Shown here: in pieces, positions 25,570-34,562 of the stretch | Layout of the letters: every line of letters begins with the position of its first letter | Position numbering within the stretch: position 1 is the first letter of the stretch | From: Sporomusa silvacetica DSM 10669 | GTDB taxonomy: Bacteria > Bacillota > Negativicutes > Sporomusales > Sporomusaceae | Assembly (NCBI RefSeq): GCF_002257705.1 | Contig: NZ_LSLK01000084.1 | Coordinates: 1 to 58,012, forward strand | Direction of reading: 5' to 3' | DNA: 58,012 bases | The notes under the pieces: generated by a model | What the model saw: the letters and a program-made list of their open reading frames with translations, nothing else | Told to the model about the DNA's origin: nothing | Databases searched by the model: none | Program-made: the position numbers and the translations under genes

Positions 25570-25871
25570 ATATTAATCCCCCTTTTGTATTTTAAAAATA
25601 TTTGATTACCTAAATAATAACAGTTCAATAAATTAATAATTGTTCCTGCTTGATTTTTATTGTTTTTAATAAAATTTTTATCTATTTATATTTAGGATAA
25701 CAGATCAAGCGCCATTCATAGAATAGCTCAATGCAGAGGTATAAACATCAGGTAATTTTACTTTCTAACATGTGCACTATTTTGGGGCTACATTCTTGTA
25801 GCCTAATTCCAACTTTCCAATAGCCTTTGATTATTGAGACCAACAGGCCAATATTAACCCTAATTGAAAGC
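25570..25871. other. Intergenic region upstream of the FMN reductase
   Basis: AT-rich, likely containing the FMN reductase promoter. No gene or repeat recognised. Confidence 0.4.
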
Positions 25872-25903
25872 AAAAAAGCTACCCTCTATTTCAAAGGTAG
25901 CTT
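25872..25903 (-). terminator. Terminator of the Cys-rich two-gene unit
   Basis: On the minus strand AAGCTACC...GGTAGCTT is followed by TTTTG. It lies 18 bases after the stop of the 43-codon Cys-containing gene. Confidence 0.75.
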
Positions 25904-25920
25904 ACAGTTAAATTCTATTT

Positions 25921-26052
25921 TCAAGGAGCAATCTTCTCAGTCTTCTCGACTAATTCACAGTGTTCTTGGCAACTGGTGTCTTCACTGTCGCAACGTGATT
26001 CTTCACAAACCAGAACTTCATCAGCTTTGCTTTTATCATCTTTTTTATCCAC
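25921..26052 (-). CDS. Small acidic Cys-containing protein
   Basis: 43 codons from GTG 26052, with AAGGGGTGG 7 bases upstream. The sequence is highly charged (VDKKDDKSKADEVLVCEESR) and has four cysteines spaced C-x4-C-x6-C-x3-C. No signal peptide or membrane segment. It follows the 33-residue Cys-rich gene by 37 bases and precedes a terminator, so both form one transcript. Four cysteines in an acidic mini-protein suggest metal binding (inferred); a Pfam match is not evident. Confidence 0.6.
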   Translation of the reverse strand: MDKKDDKSKADEVLVCEESRCDSEDTSCQEHCELVEKTEKIAP

Positions 26053-26089
26053 TGGACCCACCCCTTCCGCTACCTACAAAGGTAGCTAG

Positions 26090-26191
26090 CTATTTGCAAC
26101 ACTCACAACACTCTTCTTCACATTCGCAGCAATCATAGAATTCACAACAAACTTTGTAGCAATTACTAAATTCTTTATATAAAGTTTTCAT
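26090..26191 (-). CDS. Tiny protein with eleven cysteines
   Basis: 33 codons from ATG 26191; a third of the residues are Cys. The N-terminus is MKTLYKEFSNCYKVCCEFYD and the rest is CCECEEECCECCK. CC and CxC pairs interleaved with Glu resemble metallothionein-like or metal-storage peptides; this is inference. A near-consensus promoter (26262-26290) and a terminator after the partner gene support real expression. The RBS is weak (GAGAG). A small hairpin GCTACC/GGTAGC sits between the two genes. It is short enough to be missed by routine gene calling. Confidence 0.65.
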   Translation of the reverse strand: MKTLYKEFSNCYKVCCEFYDCCECEEECCECCK

Positions 26192-26261
26192 AACTCTCAA
26201 TCCCCAAGTATATTATTATTTTTATTTTACTAATTAATGTTTGTTATTATTTAGTAATTAA

Positions 26262-26290
26262 AATATACACCTATTACCCATAAAGGTCAA
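26262..26290 (-). promoter_or_regulatory. Sigma-70-type promoter of the Cys-rich unit
   Basis: On the minus strand TTGACC, 17 bases, TATATT. It lies about 70 bases upstream of the first ATG. Between them are two direct repeats TTAATTACTAAA and TTAATTAGTAAA that could be operator half-sites. Confidence 0.7.
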
Positions 26291-26445
26291 TACTTTTTTT
26301 GCTTATTAATGCCCAGAATACCAATAAATTCAGCTACGCAAACCATTATATTATAAAGAATATTTGAACTGTTCAAGCCAGTTAATAACTGTTCTTAAAT
26401 AAGTAATAGAAATTCATTAGTGAAACTGGGAAATGTTTGGCTACC

Positions 26446-26489
26446 ATGGCAAACTCCTGATAAATCCAATATAGGATCTACCAGGAGTT
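26446..26489 (-). terminator. Hairpin of the ACTCCTG family downstream of the autotransporter
   Basis: AACTCCTGGTAGATCCTATA on the minus strand folds with its partner CAGGAGTT. It resembles the hairpins at 6821, 6951 and 47956 and probably terminates the autotransporter transcript. Bases 26291-26445 are without a gene. Confidence 0.5.
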
Positions 26490-26520
26490 CCAGACGTTCT
26501 CCGCCGTTTTTGTCGCTCAA

Positions 26521-29500
26521 CTACCAAATATGCCTGAACATAAGTGATGCATTCCAATAATGACTATTACTGCCTTTTTCGCCGCCAACCCGGCCGCTGA
26601 TGCTCCAGGTAGGATTCACCAATTCCTCAGCGTTTAGTTCCCAGACCAAATATTCCCGATCCTGCCGGCCACCGCTAATTGTTAACTTATCGTTCAAATT
26701 GCCACCGTAGGCAACCGTCATTTGCGGATCATAACCACCCAAAACTTTTTTATAGCCCACATTAAATCCATAATGGCCTTGTTTCAATGAGCGCTCCCAT
26801 TCCAGTCCTATCTCGCCGGTACTGTAGGTATTGTGCGAACGATCAGCCACCTGATTATAAATGCCGGCTCCCTGTTCACGGTAACTGTCTTGCGTATAAC
26901 GGGTAATATCCATGCCAACGTAGGGACTAAGTTTAAAGGGAGTTTTCCGCCCTTCATACAAATTGTACTTTTCTTTGAAACCCAGGCTGATAGTATGGCT
27001 GCTATAATGGCTGTCCGCCGTTAAACCTAGTTGTCGTAAATAGCGTGTAGACGCATTGGTTTGATGGCCGCAGGCAAGATAGACTTGACTATCGAAAGCA
27101 TCCTGGCTATAGTCGCCATAAAAACCAAGCCGGTAATCGTTAGCATCGCTGCGAGCACTTGCCGAGGCATTATCGCTTTTTTCATAACCAAAAATCCAAC
27201 CTGTCCGCCATTTAGGCGTGCTTTGCCAATCCCGGCCTACAACAATGCCTAGCCCCTTGAATTTCATTTCGGGCTCATCGGCGTAAGCATCTATCGAACC
27301 CCCGCTACGAGTGAACTTCATCCACCAGCCATTGTTCGTATCCAACTCCAGCGGAATTACACCCTTGGCCGCCAAATCGTTTTCTGACAGATTGCCGGCC
27401 GGTACGCTGTTTTCCTCCTGATAGTTATGGTTAAGATGATCTAATCGAGCTGTTAAAGCATTGCTTAACAAACCGCTGCGCTGAATCAGCAAAGACTGAT
27501 TGACTTGAGCGCCGCCGTAAATTTCATTTAAAGCCATCGCAGCGGATGAAGTATTCAAATTATACAGTGTATCCATTTGACGTTGGGTATTCCCAGCCAG
27601 CGCATCATACATTGCGTTCATGTGCAGATAGGCTGTCTGCTGCCGCAAGTTGGGAGAAGCAATATTATTTTGGCGGTTCACTTCTAAAAAAGCGCTGGTG
27701 CCATTTTGCGAACCGTGAGCACTCAGCAAACCGGAAACAGCAGATGTTCCGGAAGCGAAATTACCGGTGATATTGGACGCAGTCAACACAGTATAACTGG
27801 TATCCGGCCGGTAAGTATTGCCCGCTGCAGTAGTCAAACTAGTGCCGTTAATATCTGCCGTGCCGGCTACGGCAATTTTGCCGGCAACATTATTTTGTAC
27901 TACGACAGCAAGCTGACTGCTGCTGATTAAATTGCCGCCGACACTAAGAGTACCCGGCGTTCCATAACTGCCGGCCTGCAGGCCGGCACGATTGTACAAA
28001 TTGCCGGCGATAGAACCGGAACCGGCAATTGTACCGTTAAGAATGCTATAGGCGTCTCCGGCCACCGAACCGTCAATCTGCAATACGCCGCCGGCAGCAA
28101 TACTGCTGCCGCTATAAGTATTTTGGCCGGTAAGCGCCAAAATGCCATTACCTTTCTTGTACAGTCCAACAGGCAAATCAAGCAGTCCATTGGCAATAGC
28201 CTTGGCATTATAGGTATTAATATATTCCCGGCCACCTGAAAGACCCAAACCCCAATCAGTTGTCCAATAATAATTGTAAATTGCCTGCAAATCGGCATAG
28301 GTGCTGGTGGGCGACAGCAAACCGGCCCGTTTTTCAGCAATGTCGTTGCTCCACACACTATTATAGCCTTGCGTATCAATAGAATATAATGCCTGAGCCT
28401 TTCCAAATTCATTGGCCGGACTATAATTGCTAAAATCCATCCGCCGGGCATTGAGCAATCCCGGCCCTCTTACCGCTTTCCCCACATCCAGCAGACCCTG
28501 GCCAAAAACAAGTTCCCGCGGGGTATTCTGGTAAGCAACCCAAGCTTCATTAGCAAAATCATCAGCTGTTGCATAACCATACTGTTGCAAAATAGAGCTG
28601 TTATTATTGTAATAATTCCGTAAATCAGCTTTGACTTCATCTATAGACGATACAGTGCCAAAATAGTAGGTATTAATGGTATAAGTGGGGTTTTCTTCAT
28701 CGCCATCTTCTTGCACAGTCAATGTATATTTGGGCAATGTAAACGTATTGTTAGCTGTCGATAGCACCGTATCCACAATCTGACTGCCAGTCATATAGGG
28801 AAAGGCTTCCTGAACCAGCCCGGCTGAAGCCGAAACATAAGGTGTAGCCATCGATGTGCCGGACTTGTATACATAGCCGCCTGTGACTGAATTAGCTGAA
28901 TTAATATACAACCCCGGGGATGAAATACTATTTTCCTCCACATATTTGGACAGATCGCTAAACAAAGCAACAGCATTAGTACCTGTCGTCGTGCCCTTAA
29001 AAGCATAACTGTTCAGAGCTATTACATTAATAAAATTGCCAGCCGCTTCCGGGTATAGATAAGGAAAGAGCGCATCTACATCCGGCGATGCATGGCCGGC
29101 ATTGCCGGCAGCAAAGACTAATACTTTGTCATAATCCAAAATGCTGTGCCGCATGACTGAATACTCATCATTATCGCTATTCATCAAATAACGGATATCC
29201 TCTTTTCCTAACGTCGTGGTATCAATGTAAATACCTCGACCCCAGCTGTTGTTGATAATTTTCACACTATTATCTTGATTAAATCCGCTATATACATCAC
29301 CAATATTATTATCAACAAATACATTGCCGGAAAGAAGATTCGCGTCAAACGCCACGCCGTGCATCCCGGTATTGTCTTTGGCAGCAGCCATAATGCCGGC
29401 TACATGAGTAGCATGATTATTTTCTACCCAATCATAATCACTTGGTGGCACACCAATATACCGGGATCCCGTTTTGCTGCTAAATTCCGGATGATAAAAT

Positions 29501-29724
29501 TGCACATACTGGTCACAAACCCCCAGCGTAATGCCCTTGCCGGTATAGCCTAACGCATAGGCGTCCGCCGCGTTAATCAGATCGAGTCCTGTGCTGGCGT
29601 AATATTCCTTCGTTTTGAAAGAAGCTGCATCAGCACACCAAACTTCCTGTCCACTCATCCCCCATAACACTCCTGCGCCAATCAGCCCACGCAGCACGAT
29701 GTGATAAAACTTCCTTGTTTTCAT
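26521..29724 (-). CDS. S8 (subtilisin-like) serine protease autotransporter
   Basis: 1067 residues in three parts. A Sec signal peptide ends near residue 31 (LIGAGVLWGMSGQEVWCA). The subtilase passenger (about 40-440) has the triad D71 (GVCDQYV), H104 (NNHATHVAGIMAA, with Ala in place of the usual Gly) and S291 (KSGTSMATPYVSAS), plus oxyanion Asn208 (FAAGNAG). A beta-helical stalk follows with an autotransporter repeat (GNGILALTGQNTYSG). The last 270 or so residues form the outer-membrane beta-barrel (NNGWWMKFTRSGG to the final aromatic W). It should be a type V secreted surface protease, proof of an outer membrane. The gene is complete and transcribed alone. Confidence 0.95.
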   Translation of the reverse strand: MKTRKFYHIVLRGLIGAGVLWGMSGQEVWCADAASFKTKEYYASTGLDLINAADAYALGYTGKGITLGVCDQYVQFYHPEFSSKTGSRYIGVPPSDYDWVENNHATHVAGIMAAAKDNTGMHGVAFDANLLSGNVFVDNNIGDVYSGFNQDNSVKIINNSWGRGIYIDTTTLGKEDIRYLMNSDNDEYSVMRHSILDYDKVLVFAAGNAGHASPDVDALFPYLYPEAAGNFINVIALNSYAFKGTTTGTNAVALFSDLSKYVEENSISSPGLYINSANSVTGGYVYKSGTSMATPYVSASAGLVQEAFPYMTGSQIVDTVLSTANNTFTLPKYTLTVQEDGDEENPTYTINTYYFGTVSSIDEVKADLRNYYNNNSSILQQYGYATADDFANEAWVAYQNTPRELVFGQGLLDVGKAVRGPGLLNARRMDFSNYSPANEFGKAQALYSIDTQGYNSVWSNDIAEKRAGLLSPTSTYADLQAIYNYYWTTDWGLGLSGGREYINTYNAKAIANGLLDLPVGLYKKGNGILALTGQNTYSGSSIAAGGVLQIDGSVAGDAYSILNGTIAGSGSIAGNLYNRAGLQAGSYGTPGTLSVGGNLISSSQLAVVVQNNVAGKIAVAGTADINGTSLTTAAGNTYRPDTSYTVLTASNITGNFASGTSAVSGLLSAHGSQNGTSAFLEVNRQNNIASPNLRQQTAYLHMNAMYDALAGNTQRQMDTLYNLNTSSAAMALNEIYGGAQVNQSLLIQRSGLLSNALTARLDHLNHNYQEENSVPAGNLSENDLAAKGVIPLELDTNNGWWMKFTRSGGSIDAYADEPEMKFKGLGIVVGRDWQSTPKWRTGWIFGYEKSDNASASARSDANDYRLGFYGDYSQDAFDSQVYLACGHQTNASTRYLRQLGLTADSHYSSHTISLGFKEKYNLYEGRKTPFKLSPYVGMDITRYTQDSYREQGAGIYNQVADRSHNTYSTGEIGLEWERSLKQGHYGFNVGYKKVLGGYDPQMTVAYGGNLNDKLTISGGRQDREYLVWELNAEELVNPTWSISGRVGGEKGSNSHYWNASLMFRHIW

Positions 29725-30040
29725 TACATCACCACTTTTGTTGAATTTTCCTTGTAATTTAATTTTCTATTCATTTAGCGAAATTAAACCATTCATCTAA
29801 CAATATTGCATATTCATAGGTGTCATTCCAAATAGGTTTTCCTTTTCGTCATACTTAAAAATATGTTTTTTTGTAAATGTCCCTCCCTTCGCATATTTAT
29901 TCGCTCCAATAATTTCCACGAGCATTCTTAGATTATTCTAAAGACATACGGTTTTAGCAACCACATTATACCACTATAGATGTCTATAACAGTTAAAGAT
30001 TAGTTAAAAATTAACGACTGACTCGCAGTAAACAATTTTC
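29725..30040. other. Upstream region of the autotransporter
   Basis: AT-rich, presumably holding the autotransporter promoter. I see no gene and no R1/REP repeat in it. Confidence 0.4.
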
Positions 30041-30178
30041 TCAATTAAACGCTCTATTCTGCTCACTTGGCGTCATAGCACTTAACCACAACTGTTTAAA
30101 CTCATCGAAGACAGGGAGCCATAATTCTACTGCTGAATATGGCTCCCTGTCTTTTATTATAATCTTGTCTCTATATTG
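30041..30178 (-). pseudogene. C-terminal remnant of an unrecognised gene
   Basis: An open frame reads KDREPYSAVELWLPVFDEFK, QLWLSAMTPSEQNRAFN, stop, which looks like true coding sequence. The DNA also forms a 15-bp hairpin (GACAGGGAGCCATA with TATGGCTCCCTGTC, 30107-30153) followed by TTTTATT on the plus strand. The frame lacks a start. An R1-like ACTTTAATGTACATGG lies immediately right at 30181. Confidence 0.3.
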
Positions 30179-30230
30179 TCACTTTAATGTACATGGACCA
30201 GTTAGTTTTTTTCTCATTCTTCGCTTCTAG

Positions 30231-31112
30231 TCAGACTTTCTTTTTTGCCTTTACGATCCTAAACTTTTGGGCTACCGGCTCAAAATCCTCTTTGCAAAAA
30301 TATTTTTCCGCCAGTTGGGCCGAATCTACTTCCTCGATTAATCCAAATTTATATTTTGCTAAAAAATCCTGTATCTCTCCCTCAAGCATAAAGCCAGGTC
30401 TCTCACCCGCTTTGGCAAGGGTTTGGTAATGTTTTTTTATCTTAGTATCACCGTTAATTTCTTCTTGTCTGACGATCGAAGCAGACGCATAATCAAAAAC
30501 AAGTACACTGTCTTTCGAAGAATAGTCGCTTATGAGATTTAACGTATTATCAATAGATTCTTGATCGAGATAATACGTTAAGCCTTCAAGAAGGAAAAGA
30601 CACCTACTATTTTTTCCAAACCCGGCTTTATCTAATTTTTCGACCAACGAATCTTTAGTGAAATCAATGGAAATAAATTTTAAATTCATTGGAAAATCAA
30701 TCTTTCTTTTCACAAATCTATTGATTTTAGCCTGCTGGGTCACCTGAGCGTCAAGCTCAAATACTCTCGCGTTCTTTAATTGATTTCTAAATCGCATGGC
30801 TCGGGAATCAAATCCAGCTCCAAAAATCAGCACCTGATCAACATTCTCGGCAAGGCTGTTGAATATTTCGTCAATAAATCTAGTTCGTGAAATGATATAC
30901 TCATATATACCTGGAACTTTAAATAGAGCTTTCTTTAAAACGCTTCGCGAAATATTATACTTGGCCATTGCATTAAGGTACGATGGTATAATCATCGAAG
31001 CGATGAAATCCTCACTCTTGTAGCATGGATCTTTCTCATAATAAGAGGTAGCTCGCATAAGGCAAGTTCCTAGTGCAGTTATGGACACTTTGCTTTCAAT
31101 TCGTTTACTCAT
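30231..31112 (-). CDS. Class I SAM-dependent methyltransferase (LCMT/PPM-like)
   Basis: 293 residues. VDQVLIFGAGFDSRAMRF is the SAM-binding motif I of the leucine carboxyl methyltransferase-like family, followed by RVFELDAQVTQQAK (acidic residue for ribose), FISIDFTKDSL and FLLEGLTYYLDQESI. Substrate is unknown; members act on polyketides, proteins or small carboxylates. RBS GGAGG. Its upstream region has an operator sequence (31157-31176) nearly identical to that of the TetR gene next door, so it is probably the TetR target. Genes point the same way (minus) but have separate promoters and a terminator between them. Confidence 0.9.
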   Translation of the reverse strand: MSKRIESKVSITALGTCLMRATSYYEKDPCYKSEDFIASMIIPSYLNAMAKYNISRSVLKKALFKVPGIYEYIISRTRFIDEIFNSLAENVDQVLIFGAGFDSRAMRFRNQLKNARVFELDAQVTQQAKINRFVKRKIDFPMNLKFISIDFTKDSLVEKLDKAGFGKNSRCLFLLEGLTYYLDQESIDNTLNLISDYSSKDSVLVFDYASASIVRQEEINGDTKIKKHYQTLAKAGERPGFMLEGEIQDFLAKYKFGLIEEVDSAQLAEKYFCKEDFEPVAQKFRIVKAKKKV

Positions 31113-31156
31113 AGTTGCCTCCTGTCATTTAGAGAAAATGCTTATTTTATATATTT

Positions 31157-31176
31157 AACGACCGTTCGTTAGGTAG
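31157..31176 (-). promoter_or_regulatory. TetR operator upstream of the methyltransferase
   Basis: AACGACCGTTCGTTAGGTAG contains the inverted repeat AACGA/TCGTT. The same block with small changes (AACGACCAGTTGTTAGGTAA) lies upstream of the TetR gene at 31958-31977. Confidence 0.7.
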
Positions 31177-31304
31177 ATATTACCCTGTATTATGGGAAAA
31201 GTCAAGAAACAAATCGATGTTGCAATATATGTTATTGGCTAAGTGGGAAAATCAGATCAGCTCAAATAAATAAGCATTTTTTGTCTTTGTTTTAAATAAA
31301 AAAT

Positions 31305-31334
31305 TAAGGATTCCAGTAATCACTAGAATCCTTA
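31305..31334 (-). terminator. Terminator of the TetR gene
   Basis: TAAGGATTC...GAATCCTTA followed by ATTTTTTATTT on the minus strand. The TetR stop codon lies inside the first arm. Confidence 0.75.
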
Positions 31335-31946
31335 ACACTGTCTTCCTTTTATTCCCTGCCAATAATTCCGCCATACCTTATCAATTTTATCAAGCTTTTG
31401 CTCTTCAGTCAGATCAGTCATGAATACATTCATCAATGAATAGAGCCCCTGTCTTAGACTATAATAAGACAACAAAATTTCTTCCGGTGGTTCTTTGCAA
31501 ATTAATCCTTGCTGAATTCCATCCTTGATTATTTTCGTGTACCTCTCACCAAGTCCCATTTCATGCTTTAACGCCCTTGTTAACACTCTATCCTTTAGAA
31601 TGACTGGAGGAAAAAACATTACACGAATCCAAAAAGTCCTCGCTGCCGGCTCTTCATTCCGAGTGCCAATTAGATATTGCTTAAAGAGATAATAAAGTCT
31701 CTCCGTTGGTAACATGCTTTCTGATTCCGCCAATGATTTCTCCATATAATTATGGTATTGGCTCTCAAGATCTTCATAAATTTCCCAGAACAGCGCTTCT
31801 TTACTAGTAATAAATGCATATAACGATGACTTCTTTATTCCCACTCCAGTCGCAATTTTCTCCATACTTGTTGCATCATAACCATTATTAGCAAATAGAG
31901 TAAGAGCATTTTTTTTTATTTTATCTCTAGTTTTATCACTCACCAT
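31332..31946 (-). CDS. TetR/AcrR-family transcriptional regulator
   Basis: 204 residues with the typical N-terminal helix-turn-helix: KIKKNALTLFANNGYDATSM and EKIATGVGIKKSSLYAFITS (residues 8-47). The C-terminal ligand/dimer domain (RTFWIRVMFFPPVILKDRVL) is of the TetR_C type. RBS GGAGG precedes ATG 31946. Its own promoter contains the AACGACC-GTTGTTAGG operator that recurs upstream of the methyltransferase gene, so it probably represses itself and that gene, responding to an unknown ligand. Confidence 0.93.
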   Translation of the reverse strand: MVSDKTRDKIKKNALTLFANNGYDATSMEKIATGVGIKKSSLYAFITSKEALFWEIYEDLESQYHNYMEKSLAESESMLPTERLYYLFKQYLIGTRNEEPAARTFWIRVMFFPPVILKDRVLTRALKHEMGLGERYTKIIKDGIQQGLICKEPPEEILLSYYSLRQGLYSLMNVFMTDLTEEQKLDKIDKVWRNYWQGIKGRQC

Positions 31947-31957
31947 TTACCCTCCAT

Positions 31958-31977
31958 AACGACCAGTTGTTAGGTAA
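31958..31977 (-). promoter_or_regulatory. TetR operator, autoregulatory
   Basis: AACGACCAGTTGTTAGGTAA matches 31157-31176 at most positions, immediately upstream of the TetR RBS. Confidence 0.7.
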
Positions 31978-32017
31978 ATTGTATTTCACCTAATAAAGAA
32001 AGTCAATGCTGAGCGCT

Positions 32018-32168
32018 TAGAATGTTACTTCAATTTACATGGCACCACTGATTTAAAAAACTGTTTACAAGCAAAAAAATGTCTTTAAATCCAACACTTT
32101 CGAGGTTTTAACGGCTGTTCCAAAACGTTCCACGAAATAGACATTGGTCAATAAATTAACGCCTATTC
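32018..32168 (+). repeat. R1 repeat, internally deleted copy
   Basis: Left end TTACTTCAATTTACATGGCA with CACCACTG and right end TTCCACGAAATAGACATTGG are present; the middle is diverged. Bases 32169-32292 hold nothing recognisable apart from a short TAGCAAGGCAAAATGCGCG string that resembles 16229-16252. Confidence 0.65.
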
Positions 32169-32292
32169 AGAGCATGAAACAGAATCACCCGTAAGCCTAG
32201 ACGTACCTGAATTAAGCCGTAGATACACCGCACGGGCAGCAGTAAATATCAGTGCTTACCCGCGTGGATAATATAGCAAGGCAAAATGCGCG

Positions 32293-32745
32293 CTATTTTA
32301 GTATTCTAAAATTTAATATAACATCGTTAATAGTTTTTCGATCAGCCTCTAAATTGGAGTATAATCCATGACAATGAATAATATACGCATATTGATCACT
32401 ATAGATATAATAAGTTAAATAATAATTCTTTTCATCGTCGTAATCGACAGAAAATAAGGACCATTTGGCGTCATAAGATCCTATCTGGATACTTCCGCTT
32501 TCTTCTAAGTTAGCAGGACAATCTTTAGAGGTTGTCACATGCCTTTGATGACCGCTCACCCATTGGTCTATTGTCTTTTTTGCTGGAAAGGGAAATGCAC
32601 TAAACGATATTCGTAGTCTGCCATCAGATGAATGAGCTATCAAACTAACTGGGATACTAACCTTCCAATCTTTAGGAAGTGAAACATGAAAACAGTCGTT
32701 GATTTTATATTCTTCTTGTGTATCAGTATTATCCAAATCTACCAC
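32293..32745 (-). CDS. DcrB/PsbP-like hypothetical protein
   Basis: 150 residues, soluble, with the layout of the DcrB/DUF1795-like (PsbP fold) group: an N-terminal strand pair around FHVSLPKDWKVSIPVSLIAH, a central segment IGSYDAKWSLFSVDYDDEKN, then YYLTYYIYSDQYAYIIHCHG and a final helix ADRKTINDVILNFRIL. No signal peptide is seen. The start is GTG 32745 with CAGGGG close to it. Function unknown. Confidence 0.6.
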   Translation of the reverse strand: MVDLDNTDTQEEYKINDCFHVSLPKDWKVSIPVSLIAHSSDGRLRISFSAFPFPAKKTIDQWVSGHQRHVTTSKDCPANLEESGSIQIGSYDAKWSLFSVDYDDEKNYYLTYYIYSDQYAYIIHCHGLYSNLEADRKTINDVILNFRILK

Positions 32746-32981
32746 CCCTGTTTATTTTAATTTTCTATATCCTTCTACAACAAAAACCATATTCCTTCGT
32801 GGAGAGAGTCGGTAAAGCCGCGGCCGGCCTGATCAATTTGATCCAATACTTTAATAACTTTCAGAGCAACATTGCTTATCAAGACGAACGCTCAGACTAA
32901 GATCAAGGTCATAGGAAAATTTTGCCCTTTTTCATGTTTTTCATGAGTTTCTCCCCAAGTAGACTATTAAGATCTGGGGAG

Positions 32982-34181
32982 CTAACCCTCTGCAGCTGGC
33001 GGCTCGCCATACTCTGCCGCTTTTCTTCCGTGTAAAAAATAATATAAGATAGTACAGGCAAACACAACAATAGCCGCACAAGCATACAATCCACGAAAAC
33101 CAGTTACGGGAATCATAAAACCCAAGAAAAATGGCCCGACTCCTATACCTAAATCAATGAAACTAAAGAAGGTTGATGTCGCTAAACCCATACGATGGCG
33201 CGGTGATACCTTAACAGTAATAGCCTGCGCACTTGACAGAAACGTTCCATAGCCAAGCCCTATAATGCCTCCAGCTAATAAGAGAGCAAGACCTTGCTGC
33301 GCCTGACTAAGAATAATCAATCCCACTGCAAACAATAAGAACGCAGGGTACATTACAAAATTTTCGCCTTTTTGATCAAACCAGCGACCGGTTACCGGTC
33401 TGGAAAACAAAATGGCGGCAGCATAGACAATAAAGAAAAAGCTACCCGCATCAATTAAATTTATTTCCCTAGTATAAGACGTAAGGAAGCTAAGAATACT
33501 CGAAAAACCCAAACCTACAAATACGCTGATAATAGAAATTGGAATTGCCTTAGCTTCAAAGAAATTATTTAACGCAAATCTTTTCATCTCATCTAATTGC
33601 TCTTTCGTTAGCGAGACCTCAGGCACTCGTAAAAAGAACACGGTGATTAAACTAACAGCTAATAGAATAACAACTAAAACCAGCATCATGCTAAAACTTC
33701 CCTGCTGATTAAGAAACATGCCTAAAAAAGGACCGACAGCCGAAGCCAGCGTGACACTCATTGCATAATAACTGGTACCTTCACCACGCCGCTCGTTGGG
33801 AATAATGCTCGCAATGACAGTTCCCGTCGCGGTTGAAGCAATTCCAAAGCCTACACCATGCAAAAAGCGAATAACAAAAAGAAACTGCAAACTGGTTATT
33901 TTAAAATATAAAAGCGTTGTAATTAGGAAAAAAGCCAAGCCAAAATACAACATCTTTTTCCGTCCAACCTGTTCTATTGATCTGCCCGCAAAAATACGCG
34001 CGAAAAGTGCCCCTACAATAAAAATGCCTGATGCCAGCCCGGCCTCACTCGGTGAAGCTTGTAAATTATCTGTTGCATATACTGCGATCGTCACCATCAA
34101 CAAATAGTACGCTAAGTAAATAAATAAGTTTGTCATAGAATCAATCAAAAAATTCATGGTCCACAATTTGGTTTTTTGCAT
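32982..34181 (-). CDS. MFS transporter
   Basis: 399 residues with 12 hydrophobic helices. The loop 2-3 motif is partly conserved (ARIFAGRSIEQVGRKKMLYF) and the RFLHGVGFGIASTATGTVIA helix matches drug-efflux type MFS proteins; the second half contains VTGRWFDQKGENFVMYPAF. It sits in the inner membrane, substrate unknown. RBS GGAGG precedes ATG 34181. About 100-200 bases upstream is a hairpin-rich leader with an intrinsic terminator, suggesting attenuation control. Bases 32746-32981 downstream contain no gene. Confidence 0.9.
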   Translation of the reverse strand: MQKTKLWTMNFLIDSMTNLFIYLAYYLLMVTIAVYATDNLQASPSEAGLASGIFIVGALFARIFAGRSIEQVGRKKMLYFGLAFFLITTLLYFKITSLQFLFVIRFLHGVGFGIASTATGTVIASIIPNERRGEGTSYYAMSVTLASAVGPFLGMFLNQQGSFSMMLVLVVILLAVSLITVFFLRVPEVSLTKEQLDEMKRFALNNFFEAKAIPISIISVFVGLGFSSILSFLTSYTREINLIDAGSFFFIVYAAAILFSRPVTGRWFDQKGENFVMYPAFLLFAVGLIILSQAQQGLALLLAGGIIGLGYGTFLSSAQAITVKVSPRHRMGLATSTFFSFIDLGIGVGPFFLGFMIPVTGFRGLYACAAIVVFACTILYYFLHGRKAAEYGEPPAAEG

Positions 34182-34289
34182 TTTTACCTCCGATATTTGT
34201 TAGATCATCTCGTTCTTTTAATTATGACTATGTACCCAGGAGTCTCGAACTAAGCTTGGTAGCTTGCCATAACTGCAGCAAAAAGTGTG

Positions 34290-34400
34290 GATGAACTCAA
34301 AAACAAAAACAACCATTAACGGTTGTCCTCTCAATTTCTTCAACCCCACACAATTGAGAGTTACCTTTCAAATGGGCGGGGCAATTATATCATACTATAT
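34290..34400 (-). promoter_or_regulatory. Attenuator-like leader of the MFS gene
   Basis: On the minus strand a -10 TATAAT is followed by GCCCCGCCC, a hairpin CTCTCAATT...AATTGAGAG whose loop contains GTGTGGGG (able to pair back with CCCCGCCC), and then a terminator ACAACCGTTAATGGTTGT + TTTTTG. AAAGG followed by a TTG opens an 18-codon frame that ends exactly at the T run, so ribosome-mediated attenuation is possible. No known riboswitch class recognised. Confidence 0.45.
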
Positions 34401-34562
34401 TCTACATTTCTGGTCGACTAACAAGAATCTTCAAAATTCTCAACAGATACATCAGCACACGCACCTGTTTCAATATTTATTTGTGTTGAATTCTTAACCG
34501 TCCCCATAAGTCACGATTTCAGATAGATTTCAATACCGGGGAAACTGGATTTATTTTTAGCT

